DNA of 64,000 nt from Novosphingobium sp. AAP83 (GCF_001295795.1 NZ_LJHY01000016.1:310001-374000), one strand, 5' to 3'. Positions 52,001-60,843 are shown, counted from the stretch's first letter. Translations and numbers: made by a program. The notes: generated by a model from the letters alone, not told the origin.

Positions 52001-52326
52001 GGCATTCCCCAGCGATATTCCAGCGCCACCAGCACGCGCTCGATGGTCAGGTCGGGCCGCGCGGGATCGCCCACCACCACATTGCGCAACACTTGCGCGC
52101 CCGGGCCAATGCTCTCGATTTCATACGTCGCAGGCAGGCCATAGGCAGCGATCTGGCCCGCGATCACGCGATCGGCCAGTTGCTCACGCGATAGCCACAC
52201 GCCTGAACCCGCCACCAGCACCACGGCCAGCGCAGGCACGCCGATCCGGCGCCAGCGGCTGCGGCGCGGCGCGCTTGCAGGCACTGCCAAAGCACCGGTT
52301 TCCGCCATTTCGAAACTATCTGCCAT
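49081..52326 (-). CDS. ydbH: YdbH, AsmA-like intermembrane phospholipid transport protein
   Basis: A 1081-residue protein anchored in the inner membrane by one N-terminal helix (GVPALAVVLVAGSGVWL) and otherwise periplasmic, with long beta-repeats forming a hydrophobic groove. AsmA-like proteins YhdP, TamB and YdbH move phospholipids to the outer membrane. The C-terminal dicarboxylate-type region (DAKFLEKMELANLAATGTFDG nearby) and the downstream ynbE and ydbL genes support YdbH. ATG at 52326 has AAGGGGG upstream. Confidence 0.88.
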   Translation of the reverse strand: MADSFEMAETGALAVPASAPRRSRWRRIGVPALAVVLVAGSGVWLSREQLADRVIAGQIAAYGLPATYEIESIGPGAQVLRNVVVGDPARPDLTIERVLVALEYRWGMPVIGSVKLLRPRVYGQYLDGKLSFGALDKVLFAPKADDAPFAFPKLDLTVEDGRALMLTDFGKVGLKLDGAGALQNGFAGTLAAVAPKLAGGGCVAEGATLVGKIAIREERPSFAGPLQWAGLACGNGVRAGASTVQIDGLADKGLTGVSGDLTLRSKTLAAPGLAAESLALDSGLGWREGVLTGRIEAKAGGVQSGGVHAGLLGLEGLVRARDGFDKAEFRGTVRGEELRQGPALDLALADAQTRSAQTLLAPMLAQLRAALRREERGSRLTGEITARRNGASGGTSGMTLVMPQARLVGGSGQELLTLSRFQVATGGGDGPPLLAGNFATGGLGLPQVTGRMERGRAGQALFRLTMAPWRAGGGSLAIPEMMIAQGGDGALSFAGMTLVSGAIPGGSVKNLVLPVNGSYGARGELALWSRCVNARFDRLTLGSMAVDGNRLNLCPPSGSVVVRNGAGGLRVAAGTTALDLSGRLGATPMVVKTGAVGFAWPGVLMAKAVDVTLGPPESATRLRLADLDARLGNDFTGRFAGVEAQLAAVPLDVTKAAGQWRFAKGALVLSDVGFDLTDRLDPARFERLHSEGATLTLADNRITASTLLREATTAREVGRAMIRHDLGSGTGRADLAVDALVFDKAFQPAQLTRLALGVVANTVGTVRGQGVIDWNARGVTSIGRFGTENLDLAAAFGPVKGLSGAIEFTDLLGMVSAPNQKLKVASVNPGIEVNDGVIDVSLLPDQVLRLHEANWPFLGGTLRLEPTDLRLGLAEARRYTLSLAGIDAAKFLEKMELANLAATGTFDGQFPLVFDADGGRIEEGSLISRAPGGNVSYVGALTYENMGAMANFAFSALKSLDYKTMTIAMRGELEGDIVTNVKFGGVSQGEGTKRNFITRQIANLPIQFNVNIRAPFYQLMTSLKAMYDPAAIKDPRTLGLVDAQGRIVRRFTNGFRPGGSPAIVLPVSQQNIQPAESGNLP

Positions 52327-52427
52327 TGTCCCCCTTCTTGCGCACTCCCCCGGCTTGGGCAATGCACTGCATGCGAATGCGCCCAACAAAACGCACAGCT
52401 TCGCCAGAGGTGCCCGCCAAACCGCCC

Positions 52428-53168
52428 ATGCCCGATCCTGACCAACTCTTTCCTGAACAAGCCGCGCCCCTTGTGAAAAAAGGAGCAGACTTTGACGGCA
52501 CGGATACCAGCGGCCACCGCGCGCGCCTGCGCAAACGGCTGATGACCGGCGGTGAAGATGCGCTGGCCGATCACGAAGTCATCGAATACCTGTTAATGGT
52601 CGCAAGGCCGCGCATCGATACCAAGCCCATCGCGCGCTCCTTAATCCAGCGCTTCGGCAGCCTCGCCGCCGTGCTGACGGCTGATCCCCAGGCCTTGGCC
52701 CTGCACCCCAACATGGGCGAAACCAGCGCGGCGGCCATGCGCATCGTCGCGCTTGCCGCGCGCCGCCTTGCGCGCAACACCGTGCGCGAACAGCCCGTGC
52801 TGTCAAACTGGCAGGCGCTGCTCGATTACCTGCACATCGATATGGCGCACCTCAATGTCGAACGTGTCCGCGTGCTCTATCTCAACACGCAAAACATGCT
52901 GATCCTCGATCACCTCGTCAGCGAAGGCACGCTTGATGAAAGCCCGATCTACACACGCGAGGTCATCAAAAAGGCGCTCGAAATCGGCGCAGCCTCGATG
53001 ATCCTCGTCCACAATCACCCCTCCGGCTCCCCCCAACCCAGCCGCGCGGATATCCAGATCACCAATAAAATCGCCGAAGCGGGGCGATTGATGGGAATAG
53101 TGGTCCACGACCACATCATTATCGGCCGCGAAGGGCACACATCCTTGAAGGCGAAGGGGCTGATTTAA
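52428..53168 (+). CDS. radC: RadC-family (JAMM) protein
   Basis: A 246-residue protein with N-terminal helix-hairpin-helix region (GHRARLRKRLM) and a C-terminal JAMM/MPN metalloprotease-like domain with HNHPSGSPQPSRAD. RadC was once tied to DNA repair, but its biochemical role is unsettled. ATG at 52428 is picked by family fit; GTG at 52410 is an alternative and no clear ribosome-binding site is seen. It is divergent from ydbH. Confidence 0.9.
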   Translation: MPDPDQLFPEQAAPLVKKGADFDGTDTSGHRARLRKRLMTGGEDALADHEVIEYLLMVARPRIDTKPIARSLIQRFGSLAAVLTADPQALALHPNMGETSAAAMRIVALAARRLARNTVREQPVLSNWQALLDYLHIDMAHLNVERVRVLYLNTQNMLILDHLVSEGTLDESPIYTREVIKKALEIGAASMILVHNHPSGSPQPSRADIQITNKIAEAGRLMGIVVHDHIIIGREGHTSLKAKGLI

Positions 53169-53723
53169 TGTCAGGGAACTGAGGTTCCTACCATTGTCGT
53201 CATCCCGGGCTTGCCCGGAATCCCGCCGCTTCTGTTGCCACGTCGCAAAGTACAGCCATCCAAATACCGCAAAAAGACAAATCCAGCGCCGCGTCAGCTC
53301 TGGATACATTGTATCAATCATCCAAATCCGAGGAAAAGCCGCCAGGAATTTATCAACAAACCGTTACTACTTGCACAGCTTGGGAAATCGGTATCCAACA
53401 TAAGATGTTAACAAAAATTAATTTAGCCGAAAAATACGAATACTTGTTAAAAATATTTTTTATTTTTGTTATATTATAAAAAAAGACAAATATTTATCCA
53501 CCAATTTATCCAAATCCCCCTATCCAAAAAATCTCCGGGTTAAATTTAACAATTTTTATCATACACTTAGCGCAACAAGGCATCCGATTCGGTTAAATTT
53601 TATTAGGGATTGCGGGGACTTGTCCATTTTGGACTATTTACGCTAAGATGATCTCGGCAAGACATTCTTGCTCTGGCCTGCACGAAATTGTCGACCGGAA
53701 AATCCTTAATCAAGAGGTTGGGT
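53169..53723. promoter_or_regulatory. AT-rich 0.55-kb intergenic stretch with repeated short motifs
   Basis: No gene is seen. From about 53400 to 53610 the DNA is strikingly AT-rich against its high-GC surroundings. It holds TATCCA four times (53392, 53495, 53507, 53521), the perfect palindrome GTTAAATTTAAC (53539-53550), a second GGTTAAATTT (53591-53600) and GTCCA-TTT-TGGAC (53622-53634). These look like regulator sites for the gene starting at 53724. The first part has a CCGGGC/GCCCGG palindrome. Confidence 0.5.
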
Positions 53724-54470
53724 ATGCTACCTTTTGCAAACAAGGTAAATATGGACGATAACGACTCACTCAATAGCGAGGCCTTGGATAGTATCCATCC
53801 GATGTTTGCCTTAAGCGACTTGAAGAGAATTGTCGTTCGCGTCGCTCTGGTTGGCGAGATAAAGGATATTAGCACGATTGCTTGGCTGCAATTGGTTGTG
53901 CCCAACCAAATTGTTTCGGTTGTTTCTGAATCCTATATAGGCAATTTTTCGTCGAGCAGAGAAAACTATGATGCTTTATTTGCGGTGGGGCATGATGCGC
54001 GCAGGCTGCAAAACCTGATCCGGCTTTACTTGCCCATCTGGAAAGGCAAACCCAAGATCGCGGTGCTCATCGGTAACATGCCGCCAGACCGCAGCAAGCT
54101 GCTAATGGCAGGCTATGATGACGTGATCGATCAACGCGTCCCCGTCCCCGAAGCGCAAGCCAAACTGCTCGCGATCTACCGCCGCTACCGCGTTTCAAAC
54201 ACCAAGGGCGGAAAACAACTCGTCCCGCTGGTCGACACCTCGCCATGGTGCATCGAACCCTTGAAAGAGCGGGAGCAGGAAATTCTGGCAACCTTGATCC
54301 ATCGATTCCCTGCAAAAGTGCCCACTTACGACTTGTGCAAATCGCCCACCGGTAAAAAAGACCTGTCGCCCTCGTCAGTCAAAGTCATGATCTCGAAGAT
54401 CAGGGCCAAGCTGAAACCCGAATTTTCGATCACCTGCCTATCAGCGGCCTATAGCTTCACACGAGACTGA
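53724..54470 (+). CDS. OmpR-like DNA-binding protein with degenerate receiver-like N-terminus
   Basis: A 248-residue protein. The C-terminal 80 residues look like an OmpR/PhoB winged helix (LKEREQEILATLIHRFP, then SPSSVKVMISKIRAKLK). The N-terminal part resembles a response-regulator receiver in overall layout (VLIGNMPPDRSKLLMAGYDDVIDQ) but lacks a clear phospho-acceptor Asp pocket. No histidine kinase is adjacent. ATG at 53724 has AGAGG seven bases upstream. The 5' half is AT-richer than the rest, which suggests acquisition or a regulated locus. Targets unknown. Confidence 0.7.
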   Translation: MLPFANKVNMDDNDSLNSEALDSIHPMFALSDLKRIVVRVALVGEIKDISTIAWLQLVVPNQIVSVVSESYIGNFSSSRENYDALFAVGHDARRLQNLIRLYLPIWKGKPKIAVLIGNMPPDRSKLLMAGYDDVIDQRVPVPEAQAKLLAIYRRYRVSNTKGGKQLVPLVDTSPWCIEPLKEREQEILATLIHRFPAKVPTYDLCKSPTGKKDLSPSSVKVMISKIRAKLKPEFSITCLSAAYSFTRD

Positions 54471-54683
54471 AAGGCATGCGCGCACCTTGCCCGCCATGCC
54501 CGGCCCAATTCGAACGCCCCCATTACGAGTAGGCGTTGATCCATTTGCGCGTCCCGGGGCGAATTGATTTTCCTAAAGCCCCTGCGCTGGCGTAATCCAT
54601 CCTCATGGCCGCCCGAACCCTTTCCTCAAATGCACTATCCGTTCCCCCGCCCCCTGGAGGCCCCGAACTTCCCCCTCAGGACA

Positions 54684-54700
54684 GTGTAAACTGTGTAAAC
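54684..54700. repeat. GTGTAAAC direct repeat upstream of purB
   Basis: GTGTAAAC occurs at 54684-54691 and again at 54693-54700, one base apart. The 12-mer AACTGTGTAAAC within it also lies inside the 66-bp cruciform at 24.7 kb. The rest of the 349-bp gap before purB shows no gene. Confidence 0.5.
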
Positions 54701-54819
54701 CTTGTCAGGAAAATGCGCCTTTTCCTGAACGGAATCGCATGGCCCCTTGCCTTTGCCGCCCCTGCGCCCTAGCGGCCCCGCACAGCTTACGCGCCAAAAA
54801 TCAGCAGTTGGAGTCGAAC

Positions 54820-56136
54820 ATGGTCCCCCGTTACGCCCGCCCCGCGATGACCGCGATCTGGGAACCCGAAGCGCGCTACCGCATCTGGTTCGAGATTGAA
54901 GCCCATGCGACCGAAAAGCTGGGCGAGTTGGGCGTCGTTCCGCCATCGGGCGCAAAAGCGCTGTGGGACTGGTGGGCGACCAACCCGGTGATCGATGTCC
55001 CCGCGATTGACGCGATCGAAGCCGTCACCAAGCACGACGTGATTGCGTTCCTTGATTGGGTGGCGCAGCAGGTCGGCCCCGAAGCGCGGTTTATGCATCA
55101 GGGCATGACCAGTTCCGACGTGCTCGACACCACGCTGTCGGTCCAGCTTGCCCGTGCCTCCGATCTGCTGATCGCCGATATCGATGCGCTGCTGGCCGCG
55201 ATCAAGCGCCGCGCGTTTGAACACAAATATACCCCCACCATCGGCCGCAGCCACGGCATCCACGCCGAACCCACCACCTTCGGCAAAAAGCTCGCCGAGG
55301 CCTATGCCGAATTTACCCGCTGCCGCGCCCGCCTCGTCGCCGCGCGCGCCGAAGTGGCCACATGTGCCATCTCGGGCGCGGTCGGCACCTTTGCCAACAT
55401 CGATCCATCGGTTGAAGAATACGTCGCCGAAAAGCTGGGCCTTGAGGTCGAGCCGGTATCGACGCAGGTCATCCCGCGTGATCGCCATGCGATGTATTTT
55501 GCAACGCTGGGCGTGATCGCCAGCAGCATCGAACGCCTCGCCATCGAAGTGCGCCACTTGCAGCGCACCGAAGTGCTGGAGGCCGAAGAATACTTCTCGC
55601 CGGGGCAAAAGGGCTCGTCGGCGATGCCGCACAAGCGTAACCCGATCCTGACCGAAAACCTCACCGGCCTTGCCCGCATGGTCCGCTCCGCCGTGACGCC
55701 TGCGCTGGAGAATGTGGCGCTGTGGCATGAACGCGATATCTCGCACTCCTCTGTCGAACGCTTCATCGGCCCCGATGCCACGATCACGCTCGATTTCGCG
55801 CTGGGCCGCCTCACATCGGTGATCGACAAGCTGTTGATTTATCCCGAACGGATGCAGAAGAACCTCGATAAGATGGGCGGCCTCGTCCATTCGCAGCGCG
55901 TGCTGCTGGCACTGACGCAGGCGGGGCTTGAGCGTGACGCCTCGTACCGTCTGGTGCAGCGCAATGCGATGAAGGTGTGGGAATCGGACGGGCAGCTTTC
56001 GCTGATGGAACTGCTCAAGGCCGATCCGGAAGTGGCCGCTGTGCTCAGCGCGGAACAGATCGAGGAAAAGTTCAACCTCGATTACCACTTCAAAGTCATC
56101 GACACGATCTTTGCCCGCGTTTTCGGCGAAGCCTGA
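54820..56136 (+). CDS. purB: Adenylosuccinate lyase
   Basis: Fumarase-superfamily enzyme acting twice in purine synthesis, releasing fumarate from SAICAR and adenylosuccinate. The 438-residue protein has TSSDVLDTTLS, GRSHGIHAEPTTFGKK and the signature GSSAMPHKRNPI. ATG at 54820 follows GGAG with seven bases between; a longer reading lacks family support. Confidence 0.96.
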   Translation: MVPRYARPAMTAIWEPEARYRIWFEIEAHATEKLGELGVVPPSGAKALWDWWATNPVIDVPAIDAIEAVTKHDVIAFLDWVAQQVGPEARFMHQGMTSSDVLDTTLSVQLARASDLLIADIDALLAAIKRRAFEHKYTPTIGRSHGIHAEPTTFGKKLAEAYAEFTRCRARLVAARAEVATCAISGAVGTFANIDPSVEEYVAEKLGLEVEPVSTQVIPRDRHAMYFATLGVIASSIERLAIEVRHLQRTEVLEAEEYFSPGQKGSSAMPHKRNPILTENLTGLARMVRSAVTPALENVALWHERDISHSSVERFIGPDATITLDFALGRLTSVIDKLLIYPERMQKNLDKMGGLVHSQRVLLALTQAGLERDASYRLVQRNAMKVWESDGQLSLMELLKADPEVAAVLSAEQIEEKFNLDYHFKVIDTIFARVFGEA

Positions 56137-56219
56137 ATAACGCGAGGACTCGCCAAGCGCCCCGACCTGTCCTAGCATCGCCTGCGACGGACGGGGCACG
56201 AAGCGAGAGGCCTTAAAGA

Positions 56220-56519
56220 ATGCTGCGTACGATTTTCTGGGTTATGGTGATTGCCGCACTGGCTGCGTTCAGTGCGGCCAACTGGGTTCCGGTGGAAGTG
56301 CGCATCTGGGAAGGGCTGTTGCTCGAAACTCGGCTGCCTGCACTGGTGATCGCTGCGTTCTTGCTGGGTCTGGTGCCGATGTGGATGCTCTACCGCGCCA
56401 CGCGCTGGCGCATGGCACGGCGCATAACGTCGCTGGAAACATCGCTTAACACCCGCTCAGCGCCTTCCTTGAGTTCAACCAACCTCGAAGCCGCCCAAAC
56501 AAGAAACGAGACACCGTGA
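56220..56519 (+). CDS. LapA-domain (DUF1049) membrane protein
   Basis: A 99-residue inner-membrane protein with two hydrophobic helices (about 4-22 and 41-60) and a basic then polar tail, matching the LapA/YciS family, linked in E. coli to lipopolysaccharide assembly. Its stop overlaps the GTG start of pyrF (GTGA), so both are translated together. Function here is by family only. Confidence 0.82.
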   Translation: MLRTIFWVMVIAALAAFSAANWVPVEVRIWEGLLLETRLPALVIAAFLLGLVPMWMLYRATRWRMARRITSLETSLNTRSAPSLSSTNLEAAQTRNETP

Positions 56520-57190
56520 GCAACCCGATCTATCTCGCCCTCGACCTCCCCCGCCTCGATGCTGCGGTCGCCCTTGCCCAGAAGGTGAAGGGCCATGTCG
56601 GCGGATTGAAGCTCGGTCTCGAATTCTTCTGCGCGCACGGTCATCACGGCGTGCACGAAGTGGCCAAAATCGGACTGCCGATCTTCCTTGATCTGAAGCT
56701 GCACGATATTCCCAATACCGTGGCAGGCGCGATGCAATCGATCCACGTGCTCGAACCTGCGATCGTGACTGTCCACGCCTCGGGCGGACGGGCGATGATG
56801 GAAGATGCCAAGGCGGCTGCGGGTGAACATTGCAAGGTCGTGGCGGTTACCGTGTTGACCAGTCTCAATGACGCCGACCTTAACGGCATGGGCATTGCCG
56901 GATCAGCCCACGATCAGGCGTTGCGTCTCGCCGATCTGGCGCAAGAGGCGGGCCTTGATGGCATTGTTTGTTCGGGCCATGAAGTGGCCGCAATCCACCA
57001 GCGTTGGAAGAAAGGCTACTTGATTGTGCCCGGCCTGCGCCCCGCTGATGGCAAGCTGGGCGACCAGAAGCGCTCGGTAACCCCGCGCGCCGCGCGCGAT
57101 GCAGGGGCCAGCGTGCTCGTCATCGGCCGCCCGATCAGCCGCGCCGAAGATCCGGTTGCCGCCGCGCGCGCCATCGAAGCCACGCTCTGA
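56516..57190 (+). CDS. pyrF: Orotidine 5'-phosphate decarboxylase
   Basis: Last step of UMP synthesis. The 224-residue TIM barrel has the catalytic LDLKLHDIPNTV (Lys-Asp network), VHASGG and the phosphate-binding VIGRPISRAEDPV. GTG at 56516 overlaps the LapA-domain stop. It heads a run toward the trp genes. Confidence 0.96.
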   Translation: MSNPIYLALDLPRLDAAVALAQKVKGHVGGLKLGLEFFCAHGHHGVHEVAKIGLPIFLDLKLHDIPNTVAGAMQSIHVLEPAIVTVHASGGRAMMEDAKAAAGEHCKVVAVTVLTSLNDADLNGMGIAGSAHDQALRLADLAQEAGLDGIVCSGHEVAAIHQRWKKGYLIVPGLRPADGKLGDQKRSVTPRAARDAGASVLVIGRPISRAEDPVAAARAIEATL

Positions 57191-57195
57191 CGCCG

Positions 57196-57699
57196 ATGAT
57201 CCGCTTTACGACCGCCAAGCCGCAAGACGTGCCAGCCCTACGCGCGCTGGTAGAGAAATGCTATCGTGGCGACAGCGCAAAACAGGGCTGGACGCACGAA
57301 GCCGATTTGCTGGATGACACGCGCACCAGCGAGGCGGAACTGGCCGGTGTCTTGGCTGACTCCGGTAACCGCGTGCTACTTGCCGCCATGGACGGGCGTC
57401 TTGTCGGCACGGTAACGATCACCGATCTGGGGGAGGCCCGCGCCTATCTTGGCATGCTTTGCGTTGATCCTGAACTGCAAGCCGAAGGCCTTGGCCGCGC
57501 GCTTCTGGCCGATGCCGAAGATACCGCTACCGAAGCATTCGGCGCGAATGTCATGGAAATGACGGTGATCGATGCGCGGCCTGAACTGATCACCTATTAC
57601 GAGCGCCGGGGCTATACCCGCACCGGCGAGAAGCGCCCCTTCCCCGCGCCTGGCGATCACCCCTTCGCCATGGTCGTGCTGGAACGAAGCTTGCGCTGA
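57196..57699 (+). CDS. GNAT-family N-acetyltransferase
   Basis: A 167-residue acetyl-CoA-dependent transferase. Motif A is clear: YLGMLCVDPELQAEGLGRALL, with the QxxGxG/A pyrophosphate loop, followed by a beta-alpha end TYYERRGYTRTGEKRPF. The acceptor is unknown. It starts five bases after pyrF and is probably cotranscribed. Confidence 0.88.
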   Translation: MIRFTTAKPQDVPALRALVEKCYRGDSAKQGWTHEADLLDDTRTSEAELAGVLADSGNRVLLAAMDGRLVGTVTITDLGEARAYLGMLCVDPELQAEGLGRALLADAEDTATEAFGANVMEMTVIDARPELITYYERRGYTRTGEKRPFPAPGDHPFAMVVLERSLR

Positions 57700-57768
57700 A
57701 CGGTTCATCGCCCTGTAATCTCGGCACGTCCACATCTGGCGGCCAAGCAGCTTACGGGAGAGCCTTCA

Positions 57769-58524
57769 ATGAAACGCAAGCACCTCATCGCAGCCGTACT
57801 GGCTGCCATCGCCCCGCTGACAGTGGCCCATGCGCAAGGCGTTTCAGGCGGGCCGGTCATCGCCTCGGGCAATACGCTGTTAAGCATTGCGGCGGAGGGC
57901 AAATCGACCCGCACGCCCGATCTCGCGGTGTTCAGCGCGGGCGTCTCTACACAAGCCAAGACCGCCGGTGACGCCTTGAGCGAAAACGCCAATCGCATGA
58001 CATCCGTGATCGCAGCGCTGCGCAAAGCCGGTATTGCCGAGCGTGATATCCAGACCAGCAACTTGTCGGTCAATCCGGTTTATGGACAGCCCGTGCGCCT
58101 GCCTGATGGATCGTATGAACAGCAGGAACAGGTCATCGTCGGCTATCAGGCGATCAATCAGGTGTCGGTCCGCCAGCGCAAGCTCGATAGCTATGGCAAA
58201 GTGATCGACACGCTGGTTGCCAGCGGTGCCAATCAGGTGAACGGCCCCTCGTTCCAGATCGACAATAGCGATGCTGCAATGGACGAAGCGCGGATCGAGG
58301 CGATGAAGAAAGCCCGTGCCCGCGCCAATCTCTATGCCAAGGCCGCTGGCCTGCGCGTGGTGCGCTTGCTGACGATCAGCGAAAACGCCGGTTGGTCGCC
58401 CCCGCAGCCGCAAGTGATGTTTGCCCGCGCCGAAATGGCCAGCGCGCCAAAATCATCGCCGGTTGCTGCGGGCGAACTGGAAATGACGGTGACGATCAAC
58501 GTGAGCTACGAACTGGCGCAATAG
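57769..58524 (+). CDS. SIMPL-domain (DUF541) periplasmic protein
   Basis: A 251-residue protein with signal peptide ending TVAHAQG and a SIMPL domain. GKSTRTPDLAVFSAGVSTQ, GIAERDIQTSNLSVNPVY and the ARANLYAKAAGLRV segment are typical. Relatives include E. coli YggE, tied to oxidative-stress tolerance. It is exported to the periplasm or envelope; no partner is evident. Confidence 0.88.
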   Translation: MKRKHLIAAVLAAIAPLTVAHAQGVSGGPVIASGNTLLSIAAEGKSTRTPDLAVFSAGVSTQAKTAGDALSENANRMTSVIAALRKAGIAERDIQTSNLSVNPVYGQPVRLPDGSYEQQEQVIVGYQAINQVSVRQRKLDSYGKVIDTLVASGANQVNGPSFQIDNSDAAMDEARIEAMKKARARANLYAKAAGLRVVRLLTISENAGWSPPQPQVMFARAEMASAPKSSPVAAGELEMTVTINVSYELAQ

Positions 58525-58574
58525 AGCCGCCGATAATTTGACAGGAGCGGCGCGTTCACCGTAACGCGCCGCCC

Positions 58575-59240
58575 ATGTTGTCAACCGCTACCGCCCCCGC
58601 CATCAAGATCTGCGGCATCGCCACGCCGCAAGCGCTCGATGCCGCAATCGCGGCACGCGCCGACTATATCGGCCTCGTATTCTTCGCCAAAAGCCCGCGC
58701 AATGTATCGCTACGCGACGCCGCCATGCTGGGTGAGCGTGCGGCGGGCCGTACCAAAGTGGTCGGCCTGTTCGTCGATGCCCTTGATGCGACCGTTGCCG
58801 AAGCAGTCACGGCTGCGCGGCTTGATGTGATCCAGTTGCACGGCAAAGAGACGCCCGAACGGGTAGCCAAACTGCGCGCCCAATTTGGTTTGCCAGTGTG
58901 GAAAGCGCTGTCGGTCGCAAGCCGCGAAGATGTCGCGAACGCCGCCGCCATTGCAGGCGCGGCTGATCTGATCCTGTTCGATGCCAAGGCCCCCAAGGGC
59001 GCAGACCTTCCCGGCGGTTTGGGGTTGGTGTTCGATTGGGACTTGCTAGCGGCTTATCGCGGGCAAGCACCGTGGGGGCTGGCAGGTGGCCTATCGCCCG
59101 ATAACGTGGCCGATGCCGTGCGCCGCACCGGCACCAAACTGGTCGATGTCTCATCCGGCGTAGAAAACGCGCCGGGTGTGAAAGATGCAGACCGTATCCG
59201 CAGCTTCTGCTTCAACGCGCGCACAGCCTCGCAAAAATAA
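58575..59240 (+). CDS. trpF: Phosphoribosylanthranilate isomerase
   Basis: Third step of tryptophan synthesis. The 221-residue TIM barrel opens with IKICGIATPQALDAA and includes VGLFVD, VIQLHGKETPE, the conserved LFDAKAPKGADLPGG and GGLSPDNV. A hairpin and 188-bp gap separate it from trpB, but the trpF-B-A-accD-folC order is the standard one for the group. Confidence 0.95.
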   Translation: MLSTATAPAIKICGIATPQALDAAIAARADYIGLVFFAKSPRNVSLRDAAMLGERAAGRTKVVGLFVDALDATVAEAVTAARLDVIQLHGKETPERVAKLRAQFGLPVWKALSVASREDVANAAAIAGAADLILFDAKAPKGADLPGGLGLVFDWDLLAAYRGQAPWGLAGGLSPDNVADAVRRTGTKLVDVSSGVENAPGVKDADRIRSFCFNARTASQK

Positions 59241-59267
59241 AGGCGACCCTTTTCAGAGCCGCCTTTA
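59238..59267. terminator. Hairpin between trpF and trpB
   Basis: TAAAGGCG (59238-59245) mirrors CGCCTTTA (59260-59267), starting at the trpF stop. No T-run follows. It may attenuate or stabilise the trpF message. The rest of the gap to 59428 shows no clear leader peptide. Confidence 0.45.
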
Positions 59268-59428
59268 CGACGTGGCGGGTGAGCCTTTAGGCCACAGTGG
59301 GTTACTTGCAGGTGAACAGTGCAGACAGGCTGTATCAATGTCGCGGCCCTGCCCCAAAGGCCGCATTCAAGCCATGGTATAGCTAGCGAATCTGGACAAT
59401 CGGCTTGCCCTCTGCCAAGCGCCACAGC

Positions 59429-60655
59429 ATGAGCGTAGAAACCATAAGCCAGACCCCCAACAGCTTCCGCAATCAACCGGACGAGCGCGGCCATTTCGGC
59501 CAGTTCGGCGGACGCTATGTTGCTGAAACACTGATGCCGCTGGTCCTCGAACTTGAGCGCGAATATACCGCCGCCAAGGCTGATCCCGCCTTCAAGGCCG
59601 AGTTCGACGATTTGCTCGAACATTATGTCGGTCGGCCCAGCCCATTGTATTTCGCACCGCGCCTCACCGAGGAACTGGGCGGCGCACAAGTCTGGTTCAA
59701 GCGCGACGAGCTGAATCACACCGGCGCGCACAAGATCAACAACTGCATCGGCCAGATCCTGCTGGCGATGCGCATGGGCAAGACGCGGATCATCGCCGAA
59801 ACCGGCGCGGGCCAGCACGGCGTGGCAACCGCCACCGTCTGCGCGCGCTTCGGTCTGCCCTGCGTGATCTTCATGGGCGCGACCGATGTTGCGCGCCAGG
59901 CCCCCAACGTGTTCCGCATGAAGCTGCTGGGTGCGCAAGTCGTGCCGGTAACCGCAGGCGCGGGCACGCTGAAGGACGCGATGAACGAAGCGCTGCGCGA
60001 TTGGGTGGCGAATGTGCACGACACGTTCTACATCATCGGCACGGCTGCCGGTCCGCATCCCTATCCAGAAATGGTCCGCGATTTCCAAAGCGTGATCGGC
60101 AAGGAAGCGCGCGCGCAGATGCTGGCCCGCACTGGCCGCCTGCCCGACGTGCTGGTTGCAGCCATCGGCGGCGGATCGAACGCGATCGGCCTGTTCCACC
60201 CGTTCCTTGATGATGCCTCGGTCAAGATGCTCGGCGTCGAAGCAGCCGGACACGGGCTCGACAAGGAACACGCCGCATCGCTGGCAGGTGGACGCCCCGG
60301 CATCCTCCACGGCAACAAGACCTATCTGTTGCAGGATGACGACGGCCAGATCATCGAAGGCCATTCGATCAGCGCAGGGCTTGATTATCCCGGCATCGGG
60401 CCTGAGCATTCATGGCTCAAGGAAATCGGCCGCGTCGATTATACCTCGGTGACCGACAAGGAAGCGCTGGGCGCGTTCCAGTTGCTCTGCCGCACCGAAG
60501 GCATCATCCCCGCGCTGGAACCCGCCCACGCGATTGCGGCGGTCCAGAAGCTCGCGCCGACGATGGGCAAGGACCAGATCATCCTCGCCAACTTGTGCGG
60601 ACGGGGTGACAAGGACATCTTCTCCGTAGCGGAGCATCTGGGGGTTTCGCTTTGA
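59429..60655 (+). CDS. trpB: Tryptophan synthase beta chain
   Basis: PLP enzyme that joins indole and serine. The 408-residue protein has [14 protein letters not shown], the PLP lysine in [18 protein letters not shown] and [10 protein letters not shown]-type [17 protein letters not shown] at 59429 is chosen by family fit; the ribosome-binding site is weak. Its stop overlaps the TTG start of a small membrane-protein gene. Confidence 0.96.
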   Translation: MSVETISQTPNSFRNQPDERGHFGQFGGRYVAETLMPLVLELEREYTAAKADPAFKAEFDDLLEHYVGRPSPLYFAPRLTEELGGAQVWFKRDELNHTGAHKINNCIGQILLAMRMGKTRIIAETGAGQHGVATATVCARFGLPCVIFMGATDVARQAPNVFRMKLLGAQVVPVTAGAGTLKDAMNEALRDWVANVHDTFYIIGTAAGPHPYPEMVRDFQSVIGKEARAQMLARTGRLPDVLVAAIGGGSNAIGLFHPFLDDASVKMLGVEAAGHGLDKEHAASLAGGRPGILHGNKTYLLQDDDGQIIEGHSISAGLDYPGIGPEHSWLKEIGRVDYTSVTDKEALGAFQLLCRTEGIIPALEPAHAIAAVQKLAPTMGKDQIILANLCGRGDKDIFSVAEHLGVSL

Positions 60656-60843
60656 ACCGCCGCGACACTCTCCTCACCGGCGGCGTGATTGCGACGATGC
60701 TGGCGTGGTTGAGCTGGACGACGATGGACGAGCCATGGGTCGAGGATTGGTCCCCGACCGAAAACCTGCTTAATGCCTCAGGGTATGTGCTTTGCGCGCT
60801 TGCTCTTCTTCTCCTTTTTGCCGGGATGAGACTTCCCAAATGA
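60652..60843 (+). CDS. Small membrane protein between trpB and trpA
   Basis: A 63-residue protein with two probable membrane helices (about 6-23 and 41-58) starting at a TTG that shares TTGA with the trpB stop. Its own stop overlaps the trpA start (ATGA), so all three are coupled. Not recognised; an uncommon visitor in a trpBA pair, which usually abut directly. Confidence 0.7.
   Translation: MNRRDTLLTGGVIATMLAWLSWTTMDEPWVEDWSPTENLLNASGYVLCALALLLLFAGMRLPK

Noticed and set aside
50155-52194. Long + strand open frames opposite ydbH
   Set aside because: Arg/Pro/Gln-rich translations with no family resemblance; they are by-products of high-GC codon use opposite ydbH, which has a signal anchor, good start and operon partners.
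51666-52427. N-terminal extension of radC across ydbH
   Set aside because: RadC proteins begin near MPDPDQLF; the extension is low-complexity shadow of ydbH.
53392-53560. Possible replication origin (AT-rich DNA with TATCCA repeats)
   Set aside because: No exact DnaA box (TTATCCACA) was seen, and none of the usual origin neighbours (hemE, dnaA, parAB) is present. Promoter/operator use is simpler.
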